A stretch of DNA of 11,897 nt, from contig JALQXU010000021.1 in the NCBI GenBank assembly GCA_023263045.1, positions 1 through 11,897 of the forward strand, in the 5' to 3' direction. A program made the position numbers and the translations under genes. Shown piece after piece: positions 1 to 5,288 of the stretch (its first letter is position 1; the number at the start of each line of letters is the position of its first letter). The stretch comes from Pontimonas sp. Its GTDB lineage: Bacteria > Actinomycetota > Actinomycetes > Actinomycetales > Microbacteriaceae. The notes under the pieces are model-generated. The model worked only from the letters and a program-made list of their open reading frames with translations, was not told where the DNA came from and did no database searches.

Positions 1-351
1 GCTCTGGCGCGGGATATCGGACGAGCTCTCGGCGTGGGCGGACACTTGATATCTCTGCGCCGAACGCGGGTGGGGCCCTTCGACGTTCAGAATGCATCGA
101 CACCCGAGGATGTCGCAGAATCTCAGATCATGGGACTTGCCGAGGCGGCTGGCAGGGTGATGCCCGTGGTGACCCTGACTCCCCAGGAGGCTCTCGACAT
201 TAGCCACGGGCGACCCATCCGCACAGAAGACTGGTCACAGAGCGGTCCCCTGGCGGCCATCGCGCAAGACAGTGGCAAGCTGGTCGCAATTCTGGAATCT
301 TCGCAGGGTCGCAGCCGTATTCTGATGGGAGTTCCCGACTCTGAGCGATAA
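1..351 (+). CDS. truB: tRNA pseudouridine(55) synthase TruB, C-terminal part (5' end outside window)
   Basis: This is the last 116 codons of an open frame already running at base 1, ending with TAA at 349-351. TruB converts U55 of the tRNA T-loop to pseudouridine in the cytoplasm. The segment beginning ALARDIGRALGVGGHL and followed by SLRRTRVGPF is the conserved end of the TruB catalytic domain, where the fold closes over the tRNA arm. The rest, with ISHGRPI near residue 70 and GPLAAIA, matches the short C-terminal domain of actinobacterial TruB. The catalytic Asp and the N-terminal half lie upstream and cannot be checked. The next gene starts 13 bases after the stop, so the two are probably cotranscribed. 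Identity is firm from the RRT-x-x-GPF motif; only the missing 5' end limits the call. Confidence 0.9.
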   Translation, partial: ALARDIGRALGVGGHLISLRRTRVGPFDVQNASTPEDVAESQIMGLAEAAGRVMPVVTLTPQEALDISHGRPIRTEDWSQSGPLAAIAQDSGKLVAILESSQGRSRILMGVPDSER

Positions 352-364
352 CGAGGTGTGACCG

Positions 365-733
365 GTGATCGAGTGGTTTTACTGGCTCCAACTCGGTGTC
401 GCGATCGTGGCAGGTCTTCTCGCGGTGGGATTTGCTATCGCCAAACGAACACCGAATGACTACACGCTGGGTTCGATAGTGCTACTCGGGGTACTGCTCC
501 TGGTGCAGATGATTGTTGCGGCTGTTCAACCGGCACTAGGAAATTCACCCACCGGAAGCCTGCTGGAGTTCTGGATGTATTTGGTGACTGCCTTCTTGAT
601 GGTGATCGCCGGGGCAGTATGGGCGCTTGTTGAGCGTTCCATGATGTCCAACGTCATGCTCGGTCTGCTTGCTGGCTCCATCGCCGTCATGTTGGTTCGC
701 ATGGATGTGATTTGGACGGTCAATGGCACCTAG
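365..733 (+). CDS. Small four-helix membrane protein of unknown function
   Basis: A 122-residue protein that I do not recognise as a named family. It starts at GTG 365 with a good ribosome-binding site, GAGGTG at 353-358. Four hydrophobic stretches are visible at roughly residues 7-26, 35-55, 68-89 and 95-112. A basic loop KRTPND (27-32) follows helix 1 and an ER pair (90-91) sits between helices 3 and 4, so it is probably an integral cytoplasmic-membrane protein without a cleavable signal. No catalytic motif, metal ligands or cysteines are seen. It lies between truB and hemW, 13 bases from the first and overlapping the second by 11 bases (the hemW ATG at 723 precedes its TAG at 731-733). This makes translational coupling likely. 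I infer that it is a real expressed gene from the spacing, the ribosome-binding site and the regular helix pattern; its function is unknown. Confidence 0.8.
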   Translation: MIEWFYWLQLGVAIVAGLLAVGFAIAKRTPNDYTLGSIVLLGVLLLVQMIVAAVQPALGNSPTGSLLEFWMYLVTAFLMVIAGAVWALVERSMMSNVMLGLLAGSIAVMLVRMDVIWTVNGT

Positions 734-1958
734 TGCGCTTCCTGAGGGGGAGAGTGCCCCACCAGAGGGCACACTCCCTGCTTCGGCAGCACACCAGGCA
801 GAATCTCGGGATTTCGGGCTCTATATCCACGTGCCCTTCTGTGCGGTGCGTTGTGGGTATTGCGATTTCAACACCTACACCGCCACCGAGCTCGAGGGTG
901 CCTCGCAGCGGGACTACCCCTCTCACGCCAAAGCTGAGGTGGATTTCGCCGCACGTGTTCTGAGCGAATCGGGAGTCCCTTCCCGACCGCTGTCAACAAT
1001 TTTCTTTGGCGGTGGAACCCCGACTCTTCTGGGGCCAGAACCGCTTATCGACATGCTCCATCATGCGAGAGGCGTCCTGGGGACGACCGATGATGCAGAG
1101 ATTACCATGGAGGCTAACCCAGACAGTGTGAGCGCCGAGGATCTTGAGGCGTTGGCCTCAGCAGGGGTCACCCGTGTGTCCTTCGGAGTCCAATCCTTCG
1201 ACCCTGATGTTCTCGCCACTCTCGATCGCACCCACGACCCGCATCGTGTTCCCTCTGTGGTTCATTCTGCCCGGCAGGCTGGATTACAGGTGTCCGTGGA
1301 CCTCATCTATGGAACCCCGGGGGAAAGCGTGGAGCGTTGGCGCTCGACGCTGGAGTCAGCTCTTGAGTTGGAGCCCGATCATTTGTCGGCTTACGCCCTC
1401 ATCGTGGAGACCGGTACTGCGCTTGCCGCGCGCATCTCTCGAGGTGAGCTGGCTGAGCCAGACGATGATGTTCAGGCTGAAATGTATGCGCTGACGGACG
1501 AGTTCTTAGCCGACGCTGGCTACTCCTGGTATGAGGTGAGCAACTGGGCAAGAACCCCTCAACACGTTTCTCGCCACAACCTCGCTTACTGGACCTCGCA
1601 GGACTGGTGGGGGGTAGGGCCAGGGGCCCACTCCCATGTGGGCGGAGTGCGATGGTGGAATGTCAAACACCCCCGTGCTTACGCCTCACGCATGAGCCAG
1701 GGAGTGTCTCCCGCTCACGCTCGGGAAGTGCTTAGTGACGGTGCGCTGGAGATGGAGCGCGTTCTGTTGGGTATTCGGGTACGCGAAGGTCTTGATGCCA
1801 GTCTGGTGGCTCACGAGCGCCGGCCACTACTTGCACAGTGGGTCTCACGCGGACTGATTGAGGGAGAAGAGCTCGTTGCTGGGCGGGTGGTCGCAACTCG
1901 ACAGGGGAGGCTCGTCGCTGATTTTCTCGCGCGCGAGCTCACTGAGAGCCCGCGCTAA
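723..1958 (+). CDS. hemW: Radical SAM haem chaperone HemW (HemN-like)
   Basis: A 411-residue radical SAM protein. The cluster-binding motif CxxxCxxC is at Cys40, Cys44 and Cys47 in FCAVRCGYCDFN. The glycine-rich SAM motif GGGTPT is at 96-101. The residue two after the last Cys is Phe, as in HemW, not Cys as in true coproporphyrinogen III dehydrogenase HemN, so a haem-delivery role is more likely than a dehydrogenase. The sequence VDLIYGTPGE and the C-terminal winged-helix-like HemN_C region are also present. The first 30 residues form a Pro/Ala/Gly/Glu-rich extension ahead of the barrel; I recall such extensions in actinobacterial HemW. The start overlaps the preceding gene by 11 bases, and only a weak GGACGG precedes it. 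Two strong hairpins lie in codons 9-23, and another ends at the stop codon. Older annotations call this family oxygen-independent coproporphyrinogen oxidase. Confidence 0.9.
   Translation: MAPSALPEGESAPPEGTLPASAAHQAESRDFGLYIHVPFCAVRCGYCDFNTYTATELEGASQRDYPSHAKAEVDFAARVLSESGVPSRPLSTIFFGGGTPTLLGPEPLIDMLHHARGVLGTTDDAEITMEANPDSVSAEDLEALASAGVTRVSFGVQSFDPDVLATLDRTHDPHRVPSVVHSARQAGLQVSVDLIYGTPGESVERWRSTLESALELEPDHLSAYALIVETGTALAARISRGELAEPDDDVQAEMYALTDEFLADAGYSWYEVSNWARTPQHVSRHNLAYWTSQDWWGVGPGAHSHVGGVRWWNVKHPRAYASRMSQGVSPAHAREVLSDGALEMERVLLGIRVREGLDASLVAHERRPLLAQWVSRGLIEGEELVAGRVVATRQGRLVADFLARELTESPR
748..789 (+). repeat. Two tandem hairpins inside the 5' end of hemW, the second with a UUCG tetraloop
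   Basis: GGGAGAGTGCCC (748-759) pairs with GGGCACACTCCC (767-778), twelve positions with one A-A mismatch and a 7-base loop. CTGC (778-781) then pairs with GCAG (786-789) around TTCG, the exceptionally stable C(UUCG)G form. They begin 25 bases after the hemW ATG. No T-run follows. Confidence 0.7.
1931..1955 (+). terminator. Hairpin at the end of hemW, possible terminator without a T-tract
   Basis: GCGCGAGCTC at 1931-1940 pairs with GAGCCCGCGC at 1946-1955 across a 5-base loop. This gives a ten-pair stem with one A-C mismatch. It ends right at the hemW TAA (1956-1958). There is no run of T after it, so it would be a U-less terminator or a 3'-end stabiliser. It is placed just ahead of the hrcA operator, which fits a transcript boundary. 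The structure is visible; the terminator role is inferred. Confidence 0.4.
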
Positions 1959-1969
1959 GCCATCCTCGC

Positions 1970-1975
1970 TACTAT
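1970..1975 (+). promoter_or_regulatory. Possible -10 box for hrcA-dnaJ-rsmE
   Basis: TACTAT matches four of six positions of TATAAT and has the TAnnnT form. It abuts the CIRCE-like operator and would place the transcript start near 1982, about 44 bases ahead of the hrcA ATG. No convincing -35 hexamer is visible 17 bases upstream. Confidence 0.35.
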
Positions 1976-2001
1976 TAGCAATCATCTAGCCCGACTGCCA
2001 G
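1975..2001 (+). promoter_or_regulatory. Degenerate CIRCE operator (HrcA-binding site) in front of hrcA
   Basis: The left arm TTAGCAATC (1975-1983) matches the CIRCE left arm TTAGCACTC at 8 of 9 bases. The right arm GACTGCCAG (1993-2001) lies exactly 9 bases further on. It matches GAGTGCTAA at 6 of 9, or the actinobacterial-style variant GAGTGCCAG at 8 of 9. The spacing is the canonical nine bases. It lies 24 bases upstream of the hrcA ATG and overlaps the inferred transcription start, the position expected for HrcA self-repression. The one mismatch in each arm (A for C, C for G) is at the equivalent position, so those two bases do not pair with each other. Confidence 0.65.
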
Positions 2002-2010
2002 TTCCGCCGA

Positions 2011-2017
2011 GGAGGTG
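2011..2017 (+). promoter_or_regulatory. Ribosome-binding site of hrcA
   Basis: GGAGGTG lies 8 bases ahead of the ATG at 2026. It is one of the best Shine-Dalgarno sequences in the window and fixes the hrcA start. Confidence 0.85.
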
Positions 2018-2025
2018 TTTCGTCC

Positions 2026-3060
2026 ATGGTCTCTGATCGCGCCCTTGAGGTCTTGCGTGTCATCGTCCAGGACTACATCGACTCGAAAGAGCCCGTGGCG
2101 TCGAAGGCCATCGCGGATCGCCACGGTTTTGGGGTGTCTGCAGCAACTATTCGGAACGACATGGCGCTTCTGGAAGAAGAAGAGCTGATCACAGCTCCCC
2201 ACACGTCGGCCGGCCGTATTCCCACCGATAAGGGTTATCGAGTATTTGTCGATCAGTTGGCAGGAATTAAGCCGCTCACTCCCGCCCAGCGCCGGGCTAT
2301 CGAACAGTTCTTGAGCGAATCTGCCGATCTTGATGACACTCTCACGAGGACTGTGCGGCTTCTGTCGCAACTGACCAACCAGGTCGCGATTTTGCAGTAT
2401 CCGAGCTTGAGCGTAGCGACAGTGCGTCACGTCGAATTGTTACCGATGGGTACCCATCGGGTGATGACCGTGTTGATCACCGATGGTGGGTCCGTAGACC
2501 AGAACATTGTGGAGTGTCCGCGGGAGCTCGATGAGGAGGTTGTCGCAGAACTTCGGGCCCATTTGAACGCACAGCTCGTCGGTATGTCTCTCGCCCAACT
2601 GCCAGACAAGCTATCCGGCCTGTCCACCACAGTGTCACCACAGCGCCGCGACCTCATGGAGGCTATTGCGGAGGCCCTGCGCCACGCAGTGGAGGGGCAC
2701 CGGTCTGATCGCTTGATGATGGCGGGTGCTGCGAATCTGGTGCGCGGCGAACACGATTTCTCTTCGTCGGTGTACCCGGTTCTCGAAGCTATTGAGCAGC
2801 AAGTAACCCTGCTCAAGCTTTTCACCGAAATGAAATGGGAATCGGAGGAAGTCCAGGCCCGCATTGGACGGGAAAACGAAGGACCATTTGCCGAAACCGC
2901 GGTCCTCGCCTCCGCCTACCAGTCGGGGTCGGACCATCGAGCCACCCTGGGTGTGGTGGGACCCACTCGTATGGATTACTCGAGCAATATGACCGCTGTT
3001 CGTGCTGTAGCGAGCTATCTTTCGCGGTTGCTCGGTGACCAAGAATCGGAAAGAGCCTAA
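2026..3060 (+). CDS. hrcA: Heat-inducible transcription repressor HrcA
   Basis: A 344-residue protein of normal length for HrcA, the repressor that binds CIRCE operators and is thought to be kept active by the GroE chaperonin. The N-terminal winged helix spans about residues 1-80. Its family signature is clear: DYIDSKEPVASKAIA, then SAATIRNDMALLEEEELI, then HTSAGRIPTDKGYRVFVD. The rest is the dimerisation and GAF-like inserted domain, ending in a conserved block around GVVGPTRMDYSSN near residue 310. The ATG at 2026 is chosen because of the GGAGGTG site and because the family starts right before the first helix. It is followed after three bases by dnaJ, as in many actinobacteria. The CIRCE-like element upstream implies self-repression. 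No grpE or dnaK is nearby. An 18-base perfect palindrome lies in its coding sequence at 2443-2460. Confidence 0.95.
   Translation: MVSDRALEVLRVIVQDYIDSKEPVASKAIADRHGFGVSAATIRNDMALLEEEELITAPHTSAGRIPTDKGYRVFVDQLAGIKPLTPAQRRAIEQFLSESADLDDTLTRTVRLLSQLTNQVAILQYPSLSVATVRHVELLPMGTHRVMTVLITDGGSVDQNIVECPRELDEEVVAELRAHLNAQLVGMSLAQLPDKLSGLSTTVSPQRRDLMEAIAEALRHAVEGHRSDRLMMAGAANLVRGEHDFSSSVYPVLEAIEQQVTLLKLFTEMKWESEEVQARIGRENEGPFAETAVLASAYQSGSDHRATLGVVGPTRMDYSSNMTAVRAVASYLSRLLGDQESERA
2443..2460 (+). repeat. 18-base perfect palindrome inside hrcA
   Basis: CCGATGGGTACCCATCGG is perfectly self-complementary over nine base pairs with no spacer. It codes for part of LPMGTHR. The string ACCGATGG in its left half recurs at 2478-2485. 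Purpose unknown; it may be chance. Confidence 0.6.
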
Positions 3061-3063
3061 AGC

Positions 3064-4161
3064 GTGAGTGCGGATCACTACGAGGTCCTTGGCGTGAGCC
3101 GGGACGCCAGCGCGGAAGATATCAAGAAGGCGTATCGGAAGTTAGCTCGGCAGCTACACCCCGATGTCAATGACTCGGAGGACGCCGAGGAGCGCTTCAA
3201 ACTTGTCTCCCACGCTTACGACGTTCTCTCCGACCCGGAGCAGCGCGCGAACTACGACATGGGTGGCCAAGCTGGTTTCGGCGGTTTTGGTCCTTTTGGG
3301 GACATCTTTGAGACGTTCTTTGGCCAAGGTGGAGGCCAGAGGGGGCCGCGTTCGCGCAAGGAACGCGGACAGGACGCGCTCATTCGCGTGGATGTCGATC
3401 TGAAAGACGTCATCTTCGGTGTTACTCAGACTCTTGACGTGGACACCGCTGTCGTCTGTGAATCGTGTGAGGGCTCGTGCGCATCTCCCGGGACTCAGCC
3501 TCGTCGTTGCGATATCTGCGGCGGTAGCGGTTCTCTGCAGCGCACGGTGCGCTCGGTGCTCGGCAACATGGTGACGCAAAGCCCCTGCGGTAGTTGTCGG
3601 GGTTTTGGTGAGGTGATCGATTCACCGTGTCCCACGTGTGCTGGTCAGGGTCGTGTCCGGGCAACCCGGTCGCTCTCCGTTGACATTCCCGGGGGTATCG
3701 AAACAGGTCAACGCATTCATCTCCCCGGTCAAGGGGAAGTCGGCCACGGTGGTGGGCCCTCCGGTGATCTCTATCTGGAGTTCACCGTTCGAGGGGACAA
3801 GATTTTCTCCCGCTCCGGCGACGACATTATTGCCACCATCGAGGTCGATGTGCTCGATGCCATTGAAGGCACCGAGGTCACCTTGCCAGCACTCGATGGC
3901 GACGTGCAGGTCCAGGTCAAACCAGGAACACAGAGCGCCGACATCATCACCGTGAAGGGTCGCGGAGTGACCAAGCTGCGCGGTAACGGCCGGGGAGACC
4001 TGCGGCTTGGAGTTCAAGTATTGACCCCAGCAAAACTGAGCGCCAAAGAAACTGATCTCGTGAAAAAGCTGCGCGCCCTGCGTAAACCCGCTCCGCCGAC
4101 CCTGGCGGGAGCGCAGCAGGGTGTCTTTCAGAAATTCCGCGACCGTCTCTTCGGAGGCTAG
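3064..4161 (+). CDS. dnaJ: Molecular chaperone DnaJ (actinobacterial DnaJ2 type)
   Basis: A 365-residue type I J-protein that delivers clients to DnaK and stimulates its ATPase. The J domain covers residues 1-70 with HPD at 32-34. A short Gly/Phe segment follows at about 68-100. Four zinc repeats start at Cys132, Cys149, Cys175 and Cys189. Repeats two to four have the CxxCxGxG form (CDICGGSG, CGSCRGFG, CPTCAGQG). The first reads CESCEGSC, with Cys139 in place of the last Gly, a variant I recall in Microbacteriaceae. The C-terminal client-binding domains follow. The start is GTG 3064, three bases after the hrcA stop, with a purine-rich GGAAAGAG just upstream inside hrcA. It is probably cotranscribed with hrcA and so under HrcA control. 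Its pairing with hrcA rather than dnaK points to the second DnaJ paralogue. Confidence 0.95.
   Translation: MSADHYEVLGVSRDASAEDIKKAYRKLARQLHPDVNDSEDAEERFKLVSHAYDVLSDPEQRANYDMGGQAGFGGFGPFGDIFETFFGQGGGQRGPRSRKERGQDALIRVDVDLKDVIFGVTQTLDVDTAVVCESCEGSCASPGTQPRRCDICGGSGSLQRTVRSVLGNMVTQSPCGSCRGFGEVIDSPCPTCAGQGRVRATRSLSVDIPGGIETGQRIHLPGQGEVGHGGGPSGDLYLEFTVRGDKIFSRSGDDIIATIEVDVLDAIEGTEVTLPALDGDVQVQVKPGTQSADIITVKGRGVTKLRGNGRGDLRLGVQVLTPAKLSAKETDLVKKLRALRKPAPPTLAGAQQGVFQKFRDRLFGG
4153..4157 (+). promoter_or_regulatory. Ribosome-binding site that sets the rsmE start
   Basis: GGAGG sits inside the last codons of dnaJ, 8 bases ahead of GTG 4166. It favours that GTG over the upstream in-frame ATG at 4121, which would overlap dnaJ by 41 bases. 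Confidence 0.75.
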
Positions 4162-4165
4162 GTCG

Positions 4166-4897
4166 GTGGCCCACCTTTACTACCTTCCGACCGGGGAGGC
4201 TCTGGTGGAGGGCTCCAGCGCCCGTCTTGTCGGAGATGAAGCTCGTCACGCCGCGGTAGTGAGTCGTCTGGGAGTGGGCGAGGACATTCTTGTTGGAGAT
4301 GGTCAGGGAACGCTCGGGCGGACCACCGCCGCGGCGGTGAGTCCCCAGGAAGTGGTCGTCGACGTGCACAGCACCACCTTTCATCCCCGTCCCACCGCCG
4401 AAATGTGGCTGGTTCAAGCTTTGGCGAAGGGTGACCGAGACGAGTTGGCCCTGCAAACCTGCACGGAGCTCGGTGTGGATCGCATCATCCCTTGGCAGGC
4501 CGGGCGGAGCGTCTCGCAATGGCGCGGAGATAAAGTCGCGAAAGGCGTCGCTCGGTGGAACAAAATTGCCACAGAAGCGTCCAAACAAGCTCTTCGAGCC
4601 TGGATTCCGCCCGTGGACACTGTGGTTTCCACGAAAGATCTTGCGAAACTGGGCGGGTCACACGAGCTTCTCCTGCTCGATCCAGACGCCGAAGAACCCC
4701 TGTCGTCCTACAGCCCACCGACAGGCAAGCGAGTCCTGGTCATTGTGGGTCCAGAGGGCGGAGTAGACCCCGCTGAGCGTGATGTCCTCATCGAAGCTGG
4801 TGCCACAGCGTTGAAGTTGGGTTCGACGGTGTTGAGAACCTCGAGTGCTGGTCCCGCCGCGATCGCCTTGCTGAATAGCTCCCTGGGGCGTTGGTGA
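4166..4897 (+). CDS. rsmE: 16S rRNA (uracil(1498)-N(3))-methyltransferase RsmE
   Basis: A 243-residue SPOUT-superfamily methyltransferase that makes m3U1498 in 16S rRNA of the assembled small subunit, using SAM. An N-terminal PUA-like domain is seen in HLYYLP and in DEARHAAVVSRLGVGEDILVGDG. The C-terminal trefoil-knot domain has two diagnostic motifs: VGPEGG at 194-199 and LGSTVLRTSSAGPAAIA, with LRT at 223-225. The GTG at 4166 is chosen because of GGAGG at 4153-4157 and because translation from there begins AHLYYLP, the usual family start. It follows the dnaJ stop by four bases, as often seen in hrcA-dnaJ-rsmE operons. A 16-base GC palindrome at 4324-4339 encodes an alanine run and is probably incidental. 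A 43-base gap and a probable new promoter separate it from the next gene. Confidence 0.93.
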   Translation: MAHLYYLPTGEALVEGSSARLVGDEARHAAVVSRLGVGEDILVGDGQGTLGRTTAAAVSPQEVVVDVHSTTFHPRPTAEMWLVQALAKGDRDELALQTCTELGVDRIIPWQAGRSVSQWRGDKVAKGVARWNKIATEASKQALRAWIPPVDTVVSTKDLAKLGGSHELLLLDPDAEEPLSSYSPPTGKRVLVIVGPEGGVDPAERDVLIEAGATALKLGSTVLRTSSAGPAAIALLNSSLGRW

Positions 4898-4927
4898 GAG
4901 AAGAGTGCGCCCTCGAATGCCAAGTTC

Positions 4928-4933
4928 TAGACT
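4928..4933 (+). promoter_or_regulatory. -10 box placed for a leaderless HIT-gene transcript
   Basis: TAGACT has the TAnnnT form and ends 7 bases before the ATG at 4941. Transcription would then begin at or next to the A of the start codon. No Shine-Dalgarno sequence lies between, and no clear -35 hexamer is seen. Leaderless mRNAs of this geometry are common in actinobacteria. This is the likely promoter for the HIT-phoH-ybeY-CNNM-era unit. Confidence 0.5.
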
Positions 4934-4940
4934 GGACGCT

Positions 4941-5288
4941 ATGAGTGAGCCATCAATTTTCTCGCGCATTATTGCGGGGGAAATTCCCGCGGACATCGTT
5001 TTTCAGAACGACCGCATCATTGCTCTTCGCGATATTGCCCCGAAAGCACCGGTTCACCTTCTCGTTGTTCCGAAAACCGATGCCTATCGGGATGTGAGAG
5101 AGCTCGCTGCCGGTGACCCGGAGTTGCTGCAAGAGATGGTGAAGGTGGCAGGCGACTTGGCCGCCGAGCACGCTGATGGTGATTTCCGTCTCGTCTTCAA
5201 CACCGGTGAGGGGGGTGGGCAGACGGTGTTCCACGTTCATGCTCACGTGCTCGCGGGGGGCCTCGAAGAGGATTCACTTGCCGGCTAA
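4941..5288 (+). CDS. HIT-family (histidine triad) nucleotide hydrolase
   Basis: A 115-residue HINT/PKCI-like protein. The family hydrolyses nucleoside phosphoramidates and aminoacyl adenylates through a nucleotidylated histidine. The N-terminal FSRIIAGEIPADIVFQND and the DIAPKAPVHLLVVPK segment are typical. The triad HVHAHV is at residues 98-103, with His98, His100 and His102, the last being the nucleophile of the family. The ATG at 4941 gives the usual family start; an in-frame GTG at 4905 would add 12 residues of unlikely sequence. There is no ribosome-binding site, and a -10-like box sits 7 bases upstream, so initiation is probably leaderless. The end overlaps phoH by 11 bases. The physiological substrate cannot be read from the sequence. 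Confidence 0.92.
   Translation: MSEPSIFSRIIAGEIPADIVFQNDRIIALRDIAPKAPVHLLVVPKTDAYRDVRELAAGDPELLQEMVKVAGDLAAEHADGDFRLVFNTGEGGGQTVFHVHAHVLAGGLEEDSLAG
5265..5272 (+). promoter_or_regulatory. Ribosome-binding site that sets the phoH TTG start
   Basis: GAAGAGGA ends 5 bases ahead of the TTG at 5278, inside the HIT gene. The alternative GTG at 5302 has no purine-rich sequence at a suitable distance. Confidence 0.65.

Noticed and set aside
1626..1643. Six-pair hairpin GCCCAC/GTGGGC inside hemW
   Set aside because: Short, mid-gene and in a Gly/His-rich conserved coding segment; no sign of a separate role.
4090..4112. Bulged GC hairpin near the 3' end of dnaJ, considered as a terminator
   Set aside because: It lies inside the coding region, has no T-run, and rsmE follows with its own ribosome-binding site four bases after dnaJ, so a terminator here makes little sense.
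4121..4165. Upstream ATG start for rsmE
   Set aside because: It would overlap dnaJ by 41 bases and add 15 residues unlike the family; the GTG at 4166 has a GGAGG site.
4324..4339. 16-base perfect palindrome CACCGCCGCGGCGGTG in rsmE
   Set aside because: It encodes an Ala run in GC-rich codons and is easily explained by composition.
3947..4588. 213-codon open frame on the minus strand across dnaJ and rsmE
   Set aside because: It lies fully opposite two well-supported genes, has no ribosome-binding site worth the name and no family-like sequence. Such frames are expected in GC-rich coding DNA.
4905..4940. GTG start 12 codons upstream for the HIT gene
   Set aside because: The added residues are not family-like and the -10-like box falls inside this stretch; the ATG at 4941 gives the usual N-terminus.
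5176..5277. Upstream ATG start for phoH
   Set aside because: It would overlap the HIT gene by over 110 bases and add an Arg/Ser-rich segment; the TTG at 5278 has a proper ribosome-binding site.
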